64,000 bases of DNA from Patescibacteria group bacterium (GCA_004322365.1 SCTS01000005.1:1-64000); one strand, 5' to 3'. Numbered from the stretch's first letter, positions 30,916 to 39,351 are shown. The notes: a model not told the origin generated them from the sequence alone. Made by a program: numbers and translations.

Positions 30916-31674
30916 CTAAATAGACATATCCGACAAAAATCCAAGTAACGCAAAAACAAAGAGTACCCCGCCAACTACAGCGAGCAATACTTCTCCGACA
31001 GAGAATTTCTTAGATGCTGTATAGGTGCTATCTAAGTTTTTATTATTGAAATTAATTGCTTTTTGAATTTGAATGAGAGGTGCGACGCTGAAAAAGCTAA
31101 GAATCCAAAGTAAAGTAAAAATAGCATCATCACCTCTTGCGGATATACTTCCAGCAAAAATAAGCACAATGAATGCCCAGGCGAGAGCCGACGCAGACAT
31201 TACTTCACTGAACCCTTGTTTTACCGAGGAATCAACAATGCGCTTAAAAAGTGCGTGAGTGAAGAACATAAGAAAGAAAGAACGCCAGAAAGGTCGAATA
31301 TCACTTCCGTCAGCGAGTCTTATCGCTTGCCAGTTTCGGTAGTGCCAATATATTTGATAGAGACCAAAGGTTGCGGTTGTTAATGCAATCAATTTCCAAG
31401 TGGAAACCGAAAAGAACTTAATTGGAGGAGTATCCATCTGTATACTGTTTTTTATAGACTCGATCTTCTTTGTTTTTTCTAGCACCAAAGTCGACTTATT
31501 TGCGTTTCTCCAACCAAGGACATAGAAAGCTAAAAGCCCTGGAATAATTATAATTAAAGCGAGGGCAATGTTTGATGCCTCATACGAGTCCAAAACAAAT
31601 AATATATCTCCAAACCAAAGAATTATCCCAACGGCTAGCAAAACCATAAACTGGCCTTTAGAAATTTTATACAT
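30916..31674 (-). CDS. DUF4234-like multi-helix membrane protein
   Basis: A 252-residue integral membrane protein with about six helices. The segment TWKLIALTTATFGLYQIYWH, then YRNWQAIR, is the signature of the DUF4234 group, followed by FWRSFFLMFFTHALFKRI. Transport or membrane-organising roles have been suggested for related families, but none is established. It is in a minus-strand run of envelope genes. Confidence 0.8.
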   Translation of the reverse strand: MYKISKGQFMVLLAVGIILWFGDILFVLDSYEASNIALALIIIIPGLLAFYVLGWRNANKSTLVLEKTKKIESIKNSIQMDTPPIKFFSVSTWKLIALTTATFGLYQIYWHYRNWQAIRLADGSDIRPFWRSFFLMFFTHALFKRIVDSSVKQGFSEVMSASALAWAFIVLIFAGSISARGDDAIFTLLWILSFFSVAPLIQIQKAINFNNKNLDSTYTASKKFSVGEVLLAVVGGVLFVFALLGFLSDMSI

Positions 31675-31706
31675 AAATTTTCATATATTTATTAGATAAT
31701 TGAAGA

Positions 31707-31973
31707 CTATGGAAGAGTTTCACAAGCAATACCGTCCCCATCACGATCTAAAGCATGGGGGTCGCCAGAGCCTGCTGATTCAAAGAAATCTTGAGCTTCT
31801 GCGTGTGTAGAAAAATCAGCACAGTCCTTATCTGGCTCTCCAGTAGAAAGCTTCGTACGGGTATTTGAATAATTGCCGCCTTCTAAGCTTGTAGGTTGAT
31901 TTAAATAATATGCTCCAGTACCAAGCATAGCTAATGTCGCAACTCCAGCAAAAGTTTTTTGTATATTATTCAT
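31707..31973 (-). CDS. Secreted Excalibur calcium-binding protein
   Basis: An 88-residue protein with a signal peptide (about residues 1-22) and a C-terminal Excalibur domain: DKDCADFSTHAEAQDFFESA, then LDRDGDGIACETL, which includes the DxDxDG calcium loop and the two conserved Cys. It is probably an extracellular, calcium-dependent surface protein. Confidence 0.92.
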   Translation of the reverse strand: MNNIQKTFAGVATLAMLGTGAYYLNQPTSLEGGNYSNTRTKLSTGEPDKDCADFSTHAEAQDFFESAGSGDPHALDRDGDGIACETLP

Positions 31974-32066
31974 TTACAGCCTACCTTCAGAGTACTCTTT
32001 AAAAACATCATTGCAAACTCGTAACAGTAAAAAGTAAATGGGGTCAATCTCTATTCCACTAGGTTT

Positions 32067-32330
32067 TTACGCAATGAAAGTAAAGAAAGAAAACACTATC
32101 GCATAGAATACTGAAGCCATGATTAGACCTACAGTGGCTGATTGGTCAACATTTCTTTTATTGAGAATCCATTGGAAAAGTTTTTGAAGAAGTGCTATTG
32201 CAATTCCCCACCCTATAATTGAACCAAATAACCCAGCTGTGGCACTATCAAACTTCGAAACAAATAACAAAACTAAATCTAGTGTAATAAATATTACAGC
32301 AACAATCTTTAGTGCGTTTTTATTTTTCAT
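32067..32330 (-). CDS. Three-helix membrane protein
   Basis: An 87-residue membrane protein with helices at about residues 8-24, 32-52 and 64-86. No family is recognised. It lies 14 bases before... and in line with the PspC-like gene upstream, so it is likely in the same transcript. Confidence 0.7.
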   Translation of the reverse strand: MKNKNALKIVAVIFITLDLVLLFVSKFDSATAGLFGSIIGWGIAIALLQKLFQWILNKRNVDQSATVGLIMASVFYAIVFSFFTFIA

Positions 32331-32344
32331 GTGTTTTTAAATAA

Positions 32345-32548
32345 TTATTGATGATGTGAGTGTTCAGGGACAATGAATGTTGCAATGATGTAGGCAACGA
32401 TGCCTGGCACCACTCCTGTAAAGATTACCACTAAGACCCATATAAGGCGTAGAAGCACGGGGTCGATGTCGAAGTATTCACCAAGCCCTCCGCAGATGCC
32501 TGCGAAAACTTTATTGGTGTTGCTTTTGTAGAGGTGTTTGTGGGGCAT
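32345..32548 (-). CDS. PspC domain protein
   Basis: A 67-residue protein with the complete PspC fold: KVFAGICGGLGEYFDIDPVL, then the transmembrane helix RLIWVLVVIFTGVVPGIVAY and a His-rich end. PspC proteins sense or respond to membrane stress. The ATG at 32548 is preferred; a TTG at 32569 overlaps the upstream TGA as TTGA and is a possible coupled start. Pieces of its 3' end are duplicated at 29641 and 30868. Confidence 0.9.
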   Translation of the reverse strand: MPHKHLYKSNTNKVFAGICGGLGEYFDIDPVLLRLIWVLVVIFTGVVPGIVAYIIATFIVPEHSHHQ

Positions 32549-32565
32549 GGGGGGGGTATCGGAAT

Positions 32566-33144
32566 TCAAAAATTATATAATTTTTGAATTAATGTCTTCA
32601 AACTAATATCAATTTTAGTATATTCAACATTATGTTGAAAATTAAAATGAGAATCTACACTCAGAAAATGTTCACTCATTAAATCTCCTCCAGTAACAAA
32701 TTTGTAATATATTTTTGATTTTAATTTTAAATCCTTCACTATTTCAAGCACTTTTGCAGGAAAGGCAATTGTTAATTGTTCTTCAAACGCAATAATCTGT
32801 AAATCTGCTTCCTCTAAACAAATTTGGATATGGTCTTTATCTAATTTAGTAATTTCTCCTTTAAATTGAGTATCACGTAATATATTTTTTATTTTTTGAT
32901 AAGTAGAGAGTAGTGCTTTAAGTTCATCCACCAAAATAGTTTTTATTACCTTCCTATTCTCTAACAATCTATTAACAAACACAGGAATCATGAGTGCAAT
33001 TCCAATAGTGAAAAGCAAATCTAACAAATCCAAAATATTAACCTCTGTATCAATTTCAAGAGGCCAAAGCGCACACAGATAGCCAACAACTACACCGAGG
33101 AAAAGAGCGGGGGCGGAAAAAATTAATATCCTCTTAAGATTCAT
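32566..33144 (-). CDS. Membrane protein of the GHKL-STAS cassette
   Basis: A 192-residue protein: two N-terminal transmembrane helices (about residues 5-25 and 38-60) and a long cytoplasmic helical part (about 65-190; ENRKVIKTILVDELKALLST). It lies 10 bases after the STAS-like gene and shares its AT-rich texture, which differs from neighbouring housekeeping genes and suggests transfer. It may be the membrane effector or sensor of the three-gene cassette. No named family. Confidence 0.7.
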   Translation of the reverse strand: MNLKRILIFSAPALFLGVVVGYLCALWPLEIDTEVNILDLLDLLFTIGIALMIPVFVNRLLENRKVIKTILVDELKALLSTYQKIKNILRDTQFKGEITKLDKDHIQICLEEADLQIIAFEEQLTIAFPAKVLEIVKDLKLKSKIYYKFVTGGDLMSEHFLSVDSHFNFQHNVEYTKIDISLKTLIQKLYNF

Positions 33145-33154
33145 AACCGTGTCC

Positions 33155-33511
33155 CTATAGATCAACTCCGGTTGGATCTTTTATTTCATCTATAATTTTA
33201 TCAATCCTTAGTGGGTTATCATCAGACTTAAGCTTTATATGTTTGAGAATTAAGTCTGCTCCTTTCTCTAAGGAAAGTTTTCCAAATGAACCTGAAACAA
33301 ACGAAGAGGGGTACCCAAATCCTTTATCTAAATCAACAAACAAAACATAACCTCCCTGAACTGCTTTTTCAAACTTTGGCAAAAGAATAGTCTCCAGAAA
33401 AAGCTCTCCTGAAAATGGTCCTTCTCGCTTATAGCGAGCCCCGACATGGTCAGAAAAATCTTTTGCTATGATTATTTCGTCTTTAATTTCCATACTTAGT
33501 ACATTAGACAT
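33155..33511 (-). CDS. STAS-like DUF4325 protein
   Basis: A 118-residue protein of the STAS-like DUF4325 type: an early GARYKREGPFSGELFLETIL, then YVLFVDLDKGFGYPSSFVSG and SFGKLSLEKGADLILKHIKL. STAS domains are partners of GHKL kinases in partner-switching systems. Its ATG overlaps the end of the ATPase gene by 8 bases, a strong sign of joint function. The start at 33511 is chosen by that overlap. Confidence 0.8.
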   Translation of the reverse strand: MSNVLSMEIKDEIIIAKDFSDHVGARYKREGPFSGELFLETILLPKFEKAVQGGYVLFVDLDKGFGYPSSFVSGSFGKLSLEKGADLILKHIKLKSDDNPLRIDKIIDEIKDPTGVDL

Positions 33512-34532
33512 TTTGTAGCTCCCAATGAAGAAGGGTACCATTTAATGGGTATTGCAACCTCTCCTTCTTCTTAGTCTTGAGATCTATTTTAACGTCATTA
33601 GCTAATATGTAAAAGGATCGAAAAATTGTGTTATTTGCATCCTCATTAATTTGAGGAATACCTTTACCTCGTAAAGCTGTGTCTTTTTTACTTCGAGATT
33701 TAAGCCTCCCAGCTAATAATTCGTCAGCTAAAATCATGTTATCGAAAAAAGGTGTTTTTTTCATAAATTTTTGTACAGGTCCTTTGACAACGGCACTTTC
33801 GAATATTCCGACCCCTAAATCAATGAATGTGTAGGATGTAATTTTTTCTTTCGGATCACTATAAACAAATAGCCACCAATTACACTTTCCAAGCCCTGTA
33901 AGGTCAGCATGACTGTGGGTATTCGACATACACTCAACGAGAGTATTGTATAGAGGGTCTAACGGTTTGGCATTTCCAAACACATGCTCTGTGCCAATGA
34001 TTGATGCCTTTTTTACAACAGTTCCTAGAACTTTTGTATCCATGCCTCTATGCATCATATTTTCTGCTCCTATAGTAAAGAATCCAGGAGTAATTACGTG
34101 GTCATAAAATCCTGATTCAATAAATAATGCATTTGGAGCTAGAGCTTCCGGGGCGTTTCCAGTTACGTTGGAGGCATGATGAAATTCTTTACTATTTATA
34201 CTTGCAGCCATCAAAGCTACAGTATCTGGAGTCATTCTTGTTACTTTTGAAATATCTAAAAACACCACCTGCCCAAATTTTAATTTTTTCTCTGCATCAC
34301 TAAAGTACTTAAGAACTGCATTGGCATTTTCAACAAGTGAGAAATTTTTAGGTGCAATAAGGGTAACCGGCGGTAGTTTTGCATTATATTCGCGTTGAAA
34401 TTTAACACGACGCGCAGTTTCTTTTTTGCTTTTTTTCCTTAATTTCCATTTTAAGGTTCGTCGTTTTTCAGCGTAACGAACTTGAGAAAAAAAACGCCTA
34501 ATTTTTTTCTGTGTACGATTAATTTGCACCAT
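33504..34532 (-). CDS. GHKL-type ATPase with N-terminal STAS-like region
   Basis: A 342-residue protein. After a basic N-terminus comes a STAS-like domain (about residues 55-160; LPPVTLIAPKNFSLVENANA, VVFLDISKVTRMTPDTVALM), then a GHKL ATPase: N-box LYNTLVECMSNTHSHAD, G1 box FIDLGVGIFES, and G2-like DTALRGKGIPQI. It resembles anti-sigma or HATPase_c signalling kinases, but has no His phosphorelay box. First gene of a three-gene cassette next to tRNA-Glu. Output partner unknown. Confidence 0.8.
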   Translation of the reverse strand: MVQINRTQKKIRRFFSQVRYAEKRRTLKWKLRKKSKKETARRVKFQREYNAKLPPVTLIAPKNFSLVENANAVLKYFSDAEKKLKFGQVVFLDISKVTRMTPDTVALMAASINSKEFHHASNVTGNAPEALAPNALFIESGFYDHVITPGFFTIGAENMMHRGMDTKVLGTVVKKASIIGTEHVFGNAKPLDPLYNTLVECMSNTHSHADLTGLGKCNWWLFVYSDPKEKITSYTFIDLGVGIFESAVVKGPVQKFMKKTPFFDNMILADELLAGRLKSRSKKDTALRGKGIPQINEDANNTIFRSFYILANDVKIDLKTKKKERLQYPLNGTLLHWELQNV

Positions 34533-34639
34533 GGTTTCAAATACAAGAACAATGAGATCACTTACCCCCAGGAGGAATTGGTCACCGTTCCCCAAGCATT
34601 TTACTCCTAGAGTTCATAAAACACTAAGTGTCCAAAGCC

Positions 34640-34664
34640 CACGAGAATTGCCTACAATTCTCAC
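34640..34664. other. Hairpin upstream of the GHKL gene
   Basis: GAGAATTG (34643-34650) and CAATTCTC (34655-34662) form an 8-bp stem with a 4-base loop in the 670-base non-coding gap between the GHKL gene and tRNA-Glu. It could be an operator or part of the structured-repeat array. Confidence 0.45.
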
Positions 34665-34685
34665 CTCACCCATGTTAAAAACCCA

Positions 34686-34830
34686 ACCCCACGGGGAATC
34701 TCTCCTTACAGGAGCTGTACACCTCATTTAACAGAATGACTCTTGGAGTAAATGGATTTTTTCTTTCGGGGGCTCAGAAAAAATGCTCACAAGGTTATTC
34801 GATTCCCCGCCGTAAAGCCCCCCCCAGACC
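34686..34830. repeat. tRNA-Glu-linked structured element, copy A
   Basis: Begins with ACCCCACGGGGAATC (34686-34700), the same as the 3' end of tRNA-Glu on the plus strand. CGGGGAATC pairs with GATTCCCCG at 34801-34809; inside are CTCC/GGAG, an extra CATTTA/TAAATG hairpin, and ATTTTTTCT/AGAAAAAAT (34756-34784) with loop TTCGGGGGCTC. The right outer arm is degraded compared with copy B. Confidence 0.75.
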
Positions 34831-34900
34831 ACGGGGAAACCGGTCACAGATAAAATGCCTGCTGTCGCAGACTAATTAATTTAATCATGTGGTCACCCGT

Positions 34901-34941
34901 CACTAAGTATTTTGTTTCGGAAACTCACAAAATACTAAGTG
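34901..34941. repeat. Related hairpin, copy C
   Basis: CACTAAGTATTTTGT and ACAAAATACTAAGTG pair over 15 bases with one mismatch. The 11-base loop TTCGGAAACTC is identical to that of copy B (35087-35097), although the stem sequence differs. Confidence 0.75.
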
Positions 34942-34996
34942 CGCTCGACCCCGGCTCACGGTCGCTTTGCGACATCGTTCCGCCCGTCACAAACTG

Positions 34997-35018
34997 AAAA
35001 AAGCCCAACTAAGGGCTT
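34997..35018. terminator. Intrinsic terminator between structured elements
   Basis: AAAAAAGCCC and GGGCTTGTTTT around AACTAA. On the minus strand it follows copy B and ends in six T residues. Confidence 0.75.
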
Positions 35019-35031
35019 GTTTTCTAGTTTG

Positions 35032-35160
35032 TGACCCCACGGGGAATCTCTCCTTACAGGAGCTGTACACCTTGTGGATTTTTTCTTTCGGAAACTCAGA
35101 AAAAATGCGCACAAGGTCTTCGATTCCCCGCCGTAAAGCTCCCAGCTTTACTTGGGGTCA
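35032..35160. repeat. tRNA-Glu-linked structured element, copy B
   Basis: The most complete copy, 129 bases. The first 17 bases TGACCCCACGGGGAATC are identical to 35205-35221 of tRNA-Glu. TGACCCCA pairs with TGGGGTCA (35153-35160), CGGGGAATC with GATTCCCCG (35122-35130), ACCTTGTG with CACAAGGT (35110-35117), and ATTTTTTCT with AGAAAAAAT (35098-35106, loop TTCGGAAACTC). Side hairpins are CTCC/GGAG (35050-35062) and GTAAAGCT/AGCTTTAC (35133-35151). The whole forms a branched hairpin. Confidence 0.85.
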
Positions 35161-35165
35161 TGAAC

Positions 35166-35197
35166 AAAAAAGGACTGCCTTTTGCAGTCTCTTTTTT
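35166..35197 (-). terminator. Terminator of tRNA-Glu
   Basis: GACTGC and GCAGTC with A and T runs on both sides, 8 bases downstream of the tRNA on the minus strand. Confidence 0.85.
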
Positions 35198-35204
35198 GTA
35201 ATCA

Positions 35205-35276
35205 TGACCCCACGGGGAATCGAACCCCGATTCCATCCTTGAGAAGGATGTGTCCTAACCGTTAGACGATGGGGCC
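35205..35276 (-). tRNA. tRNA-Glu (anticodon CTC)
   Basis: A 72-base cloverleaf on the minus strand: acceptor GGCCCCA with TGGGGTC, D-arm with TAACGGTTAGGA, anticodon stem CATCC/GGATG with loop TTCTCAA, and T-arm CGGGG-TTCGATT-CCCCG. The anticodon is CTC. The CCA tail is not encoded. Its 3' end sequence is repeated in the structured elements downstream, as at sites used by integrating elements. Confidence 0.95.
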
Positions 35277-35321
35277 GAACGAGAAGGAGAACGAAAACTC
35301 GTTTTCATTCTCTTCGAGAGA

Positions 35322-35358
35322 GGCCCCGCTTAGCCTATACCTATAGGCGACTGGGGCC
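35322..35358. terminator. GC-rich hairpin between tRNA-Glu and the SuhB-like gene
   Basis: GGCCCC and GGGGCC enclose AGCCTATA/TATAGGC. No T-run follows, so it may be a processing or weak termination signal after the SuhB-like gene. Confidence 0.5.
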
Positions 35359-35418
35359 CCGCTGAGAGCTTAAAGTACAGCATTCTTAGTCTTTTCTCAA
35401 CCTCTTCTCTTCTCCCGA

Positions 35419-35453
35419 AAAGCTGGAAGCTGACAGCTGGAACCTGAAAGCTA
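35419..35453. repeat. Interspersed repeat (right-arm type)
   Basis: AAAGCTGGAAGCTGACAGCT followed by GGAACCTGAAAGCT, just downstream of the SuhB-like gene. Confidence 0.75.
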
Positions 35454-35466
35454 TTAAAAACTTTTC

Positions 35467-36267
35467 TCAACCTCTTGCGAGCTCGGTGGCAAAAACTTTT
35501 GCTGTTATTTCTACAACAGATTCATGAATCTGTGGCGTCGAAACTATCAAGCCACCTTTAAACATATCTTTTTCTGCACCAACAAGATCAGTAATGCGTG
35601 CACCAGCTTCCAGTGCGACTATCATTCCTCCTGCCATGTCCCATGCCTTGAGTCCGCGGTGCGCCATGGCATCACTCTCTCCCAATGCTACAGCGCAGAG
35701 CTCTAAGCTCGCTGCCATTTTTGATTCAACAACGGCACCCGTTTCAATACACCCTTCTCTAATCGCACCATGCATACGGAGCGTTTGTTCACTTGCTCCT
35801 GTGTCCAAAAGAATATGCGCACCTTGCATAGACTGACATGAAGAAACTGAGATTTTTTTCCCGTTTAAAAATGCGCCACTTCCTCGCTTCGCACTATAGA
35901 GTTTATTTTCAGCGGGAGAGTACACCACGCCAACTTCAGGTACTCCATCTACAATAAGCCCAATTGAAATACCGAAGTAGGGGTTACCGCTCGAAAAGTT
36001 TTTAGTGCCATCGATGGGATCAACAATCCACATTGAATTCCCCTCTGGCATACCCTTCACTTCTTCGCTGAGAATTGGATACTCAGGAAACTCTTTTCGG
36101 AGAGCATCGAGAATGTAGGTGTTCACCGCAAGGTCAGCCACGGTGAGAAGTGAACCGTCATCTTTAATGCTTCTGTCTGCATCTGTTATTTTTCCAAAAT
36201 ATTGGAGTGCAATGTCGCCAGCACCACGGGCAATTACTTCTAGTTTTTCTAAAGAGATATCAGACAT
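35467..36267 (-). CDS. Inositol-monophosphatase family protein (SuhB/CysQ-like)
   Basis: A 266-residue Mg2+-dependent sugar or nucleotide phosphatase. Metal-binding residues are in ILSEEVKG and in IVDPIDGTKNFSSG, and the second family motif is AWDMAGGMIVALEAGARI. The substrate could be inositol phosphate, fructose-1,6-bisphosphate or PAP. It lies 9 bases after murF and is the last gene of the dcw run. The ATG at 36267 is chosen over a TTG at 36273. Confidence 0.92.
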   Translation of the reverse strand: MSDISLEKLEVIARGAGDIALQYFGKITDADRSIKDDGSLLTVADLAVNTYILDALRKEFPEYPILSEEVKGMPEGNSMWIVDPIDGTKNFSSGNPYFGISIGLIVDGVPEVGVVYSPAENKLYSAKRGSGAFLNGKKISVSSCQSMQGAHILLDTGASEQTLRMHGAIREGCIETGAVVESKMAASLELCAVALGESDAMAHRGLKAWDMAGGMIVALEAGARITDLVGAEKDMFKGGLIVSTPQIHESVVEITAKVFATELARG

Positions 36268-36276
36268 ACTCAATAA

Positions 36277-37575
36277 TTATCGAATGCTCCATTCAGCATC
36301 TTGGCGTACTAATAGGTCTTTTGCTTTTTCAGGTTCAGCCATCAAAGACTTCACTACCCTCTCCATACGCATCGACTGAGAACCTTTTACGAGGATTACA
36401 TCGCCTGATTGAATAAGAGACAACAGTGCAGTTGAGGCATCAGACCCCCTCTCACATTCAATAATCACATTCTCGGGCATACCTGAGGCTCGTGCGCCTT
36501 CTGCAATGCCTTTGGTGCGCACACCCACCGTTACAAGTATGTCTGCTGACTTTGCAACTAGGGCACCAATGCGGTTATGTTCAGTTACTGAAAAACCTCC
36601 CAATTCAAGCATATCTGCCAAGACAGCAATACGACGGCCTGTTCGAGGAATATCCCCAAGAGCTATGAGTGCTTCCTCCATCGCTGCAGGAGAAGCATTG
36701 TAGGTATCATCAATAATCACGGAAGTTCGCATACCGTTAATCAAACGCATTCTGCCGGCAGGTGTCTCATGTTTTTGAAAAGCGCTTACAGCTTCCTCAA
36801 GAGAAACTCCAACACTGAGCGCTACAGCTATTCCTGCAAGTACCGAGTACACATGGGAGCGACCAGCGACATCTGGAATCGATACCACTCCCCGCTCGTC
36901 ACCATAGCTAACATCGAAAGAAATTCCACTTGGCATACCATCCTCACTTGTTGCATGAAGATTCTCTGCCTTCAAGTTTGCATTCTCTCCAAAACCGAAA
37001 GAAAGACGCCTCACTCCAGGTGCTGTAACGGCGGTACGTGCCCGCTCATCATCTTCGTTGAAAACCAACACTCCATTATTCTGAAGCCATCCCACAGGAG
37101 CAAGTTCTTCTTTAATCACATCTTCTGGAGAAGCGTAAAATTCAACATGCACTGAAATATCAGGAAATCTTGTTGCAACTACTACATCTGGCTTTAACCA
37201 TGAAAGAGATTTAGTTATGTCGCCCGGCCTGTCTGCCCCAACCTCAACTATTAACCATTTCGGATATGGAGTAGTAAGAACAAGGAGTGAAATACCGTCT
37301 ACAAGATTTCTCATCCACTGAAACACATTGGACCAGCCATTCCGAACACCAAGCACCGTTAGAGGGACGCCGATATCGCCATTGAAGCTCTTTTCACTTC
37401 TTCGTACAAAAAATGATTTAGAGAGAGCCGTATAAATGGCATCTTTTGCAGAAGTTTTACCAACACTCCCCGTTACGGCAATTATTTTTGGACGGTGCTT
37501 CCGAAGTACAAGTTTTGCCTCAAGCGTGAGCAGGAATACTATTACTTGGCGAAAAAGTTCTTTTAGATTTCCCAT
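36277..37575 (-). CDS. murF: UDP-N-acetylmuramoyl-tripeptide--D-Ala-D-Ala ligase
   Basis: A 432-residue Mur ligase. The ATP loop is ITAVTGSVGKTSAKDAI-like (IIAVTGSVGKTSAKDA), the central domain has LIVEVGADRPGDI, and the C-terminal domain has IIDDTYNASPAAMEEALIAL, which is characteristic of MurF. It adds D-Ala-D-Ala to the wall precursor. The N-terminal UDP-binding domain is shorter than in E. coli and starts with a hydrophobic helix. In the dcw run after ftsI. Confidence 0.92.
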   Translation of the reverse strand: MGNLKELFRQVIVFLLTLEAKLVLRKHRPKIIAVTGSVGKTSAKDAIYTALSKSFFVRRSEKSFNGDIGVPLTVLGVRNGWSNVFQWMRNLVDGISLLVLTTPYPKWLIVEVGADRPGDITKSLSWLKPDVVVATRFPDISVHVEFYASPEDVIKEELAPVGWLQNNGVLVFNEDDERARTAVTAPGVRRLSFGFGENANLKAENLHATSEDGMPSGISFDVSYGDERGVVSIPDVAGRSHVYSVLAGIAVALSVGVSLEEAVSAFQKHETPAGRMRLINGMRTSVIIDDTYNASPAAMEEALIALGDIPRTGRRIAVLADMLELGGFSVTEHNRIGALVAKSADILVTVGVRTKGIAEGARASGMPENVIIECERGSDASTALLSLIQSGDVILVKGSQSMRMERVVKSLMAEPEKAKDLLVRQDAEWSIR

Positions 37576-37592
37576 AGTCAGTTAGACCTAAC

Positions 37593-39332
37593 CTATCCTC
37601 CAGTTTGTGCACGGTCAGGAGGGATCTCGTAATAGTTTATAAGAAAATGCACAGTATTCATAAAGGGTTGAGTCCACGTCTCTGAAGCGTACTGTGCTCC
37701 CTTAGGATACACCGCAAAAAAGAAGACGAGAAACTTTGGATTGTAGGCTGGGAAATAGCCAAAAAATGAGTGGAGATAGCGGTCGGTGTAGTATTCACGG
37801 GCGTCAGGGCGGGCAACCTGCGCTGTTCCTGTTTTTGCGGCAATGCTGTAGTCGGCCATTTTTATTTTTCCACCCTGAAGAGCATCATCTACTACCGTTA
37901 CCAACATTCGCGTAATGGCTTCATCACTCTCTTTACTTATTGCTTGCATAGGAGGACTCCACCCGAGTTTTTTAGTTATACCTCCACCATAGCGAAGCTC
38001 AACGCCAACATGTGGTGCAGGCACTACCCCACCATTTGCAAGCGTAGCGAGTGCTCGAGTCATAGCGATGGGAGAAATTGCAATACCCTGCCCGAACGAG
38101 GCAGTTGCATATTCAACAGCACGAGGACTTTTAAGGTTGCTAACAAGTGGTGATGCTTCGTTAGGAAGATCAATGCCTGTTTCGCTCGCAATGCCAAACT
38201 TTTCTAAGTAGCCGGCAAATTTTGCAGTGCCCATTCTAGCAACCACAAATGAAACACCAGTATTGAGCGACTGATTCAACACCTCCTGCATAGGCACTAC
38301 TCCGCGCGCTTTGTGGTCGTAGTTGTTAATGCGTAAACCATCGAGAATAAGGAAGCCTTTGTCGTTGTAGGTGGTCGTGGGAGTAACCGCACCTGAATCA
38401 ATTCCTGCAGCCATAGTTATAGGCTTCATAGTGGAACCGAACTCATACACACGCTCAACGAGGGGGTTTGCAAATGCATTAGGGTCTGCATTTTTAAAGT
38501 CATTTAAATCAAAACCTGGGCGTGATGCCATTGCAATAATGGCACCGGTTTTTGGATCCATAATAATTCCCCCAACCGTGTCGGAATTCCATGACTCATC
38601 GTATTTTTTCAAAGCATCTTCAAGAAATTGTTGCACTGATGGCTCAATTGAAGTTACCAAATCAGCACCCGGCTCTACTGTGTCGGGAGAAAATTTTGCA
38701 CGAATGTTTGTAAAAAGATCCGCAAAGAAGTTTACATACAGCCCTCCATCTGAACGAGACAAAGCGCCATTGTAATAACGCTCCAAACCATATTGCCCCG
38801 CAACACTTTTACCATCAGCACCAAAACCCAAAAAGCCAATAGACTGTGCAGCAAGCACACGCCCAGGGTAAAAACGCCAGTGTGAAGCAAGTACCTGTAC
38901 TCCAGTTATTTTTAACGCAGAGATAGCAACTCCAACCTCTGGTGTTACCTGCTTGGCTATTTCAGCATATACACTGTCTTTCTTTCGAGCCTTTTCAAGA
39001 AATACTGATTCATCAAGGTCGGGCAATATTTTTTTTAAAGCGCGATAGACACTTTCTGGATCTCCAAGCCGTGAAGGATTAATAACGATAGTATTCCCCG
39101 CTGCGATGGTTGCAGCGGAAATAAGTGAACCATCACGAGAGGTGAAAAAGATAGTACCTCGGTCAATTTGGTTGGTGCTTTGTTGCACATATTGGCTTTC
39201 AGCTTTCAAACGATACTCCTTCCCGTGGACCACTTGTAAAAAATACAAGCGTACCAAAAGCACTAACGCAATCAGCAAAATAATACCCGCAATAATGCGA
39301 ATACGAAAAGCGAAGTTGGACTTAGCAGACAT
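37593..39332 (-). CDS. ftsI: Division-specific penicillin-binding protein (FtsI/PBP3)
   Basis: A 579-residue class B transpeptidase: short cytoplasmic start, one membrane helix (about residues 9-30), a dimerisation domain, and the catalytic domain with Ser300-Thr-Met-Lys303, Ser355-Leu-Asn357 and KTGTAQV near residue 500. It cross-links septal peptidoglycan. Position between ftsL and murF in the dcw run supports FtsI rather than PBP2. No PASTA domain is present. Confidence 0.93.
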   Translation of the reverse strand: MSAKSNFAFRIRIIAGIILLIALVLLVRLYFLQVVHGKEYRLKAESQYVQQSTNQIDRGTIFFTSRDGSLISAATIAAGNTIVINPSRLGDPESVYRALKKILPDLDESVFLEKARKKDSVYAEIAKQVTPEVGVAISALKITGVQVLASHWRFYPGRVLAAQSIGFLGFGADGKSVAGQYGLERYYNGALSRSDGGLYVNFFADLFTNIRAKFSPDTVEPGADLVTSIEPSVQQFLEDALKKYDESWNSDTVGGIIMDPKTGAIIAMASRPGFDLNDFKNADPNAFANPLVERVYEFGSTMKPITMAAGIDSGAVTPTTTYNDKGFLILDGLRINNYDHKARGVVPMQEVLNQSLNTGVSFVVARMGTAKFAGYLEKFGIASETGIDLPNEASPLVSNLKSPRAVEYATASFGQGIAISPIAMTRALATLANGGVVPAPHVGVELRYGGGITKKLGWSPPMQAISKESDEAITRMLVTVVDDALQGGKIKMADYSIAAKTGTAQVARPDAREYYTDRYLHSFFGYFPAYNPKFLVFFFAVYPKGAQYASETWTQPFMNTVHFLINYYEIPPDRAQTGG

Positions 39333-39351
39333 CTTTGTATTCTAACTTAGG

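Noticed and set aside
35032..35160. A second tRNA in structured element B
   Set aside because: It carries the tRNA-Glu 3' sequence, but no D-arm, anticodon arm or acceptor stem partner in tRNA order; the pairing partners form a different branched hairpin.
36769..37155. 128-residue plus-strand frame opposite murF
   Set aside because: Antisense to conserved Mur ligase motifs; a shadow frame.
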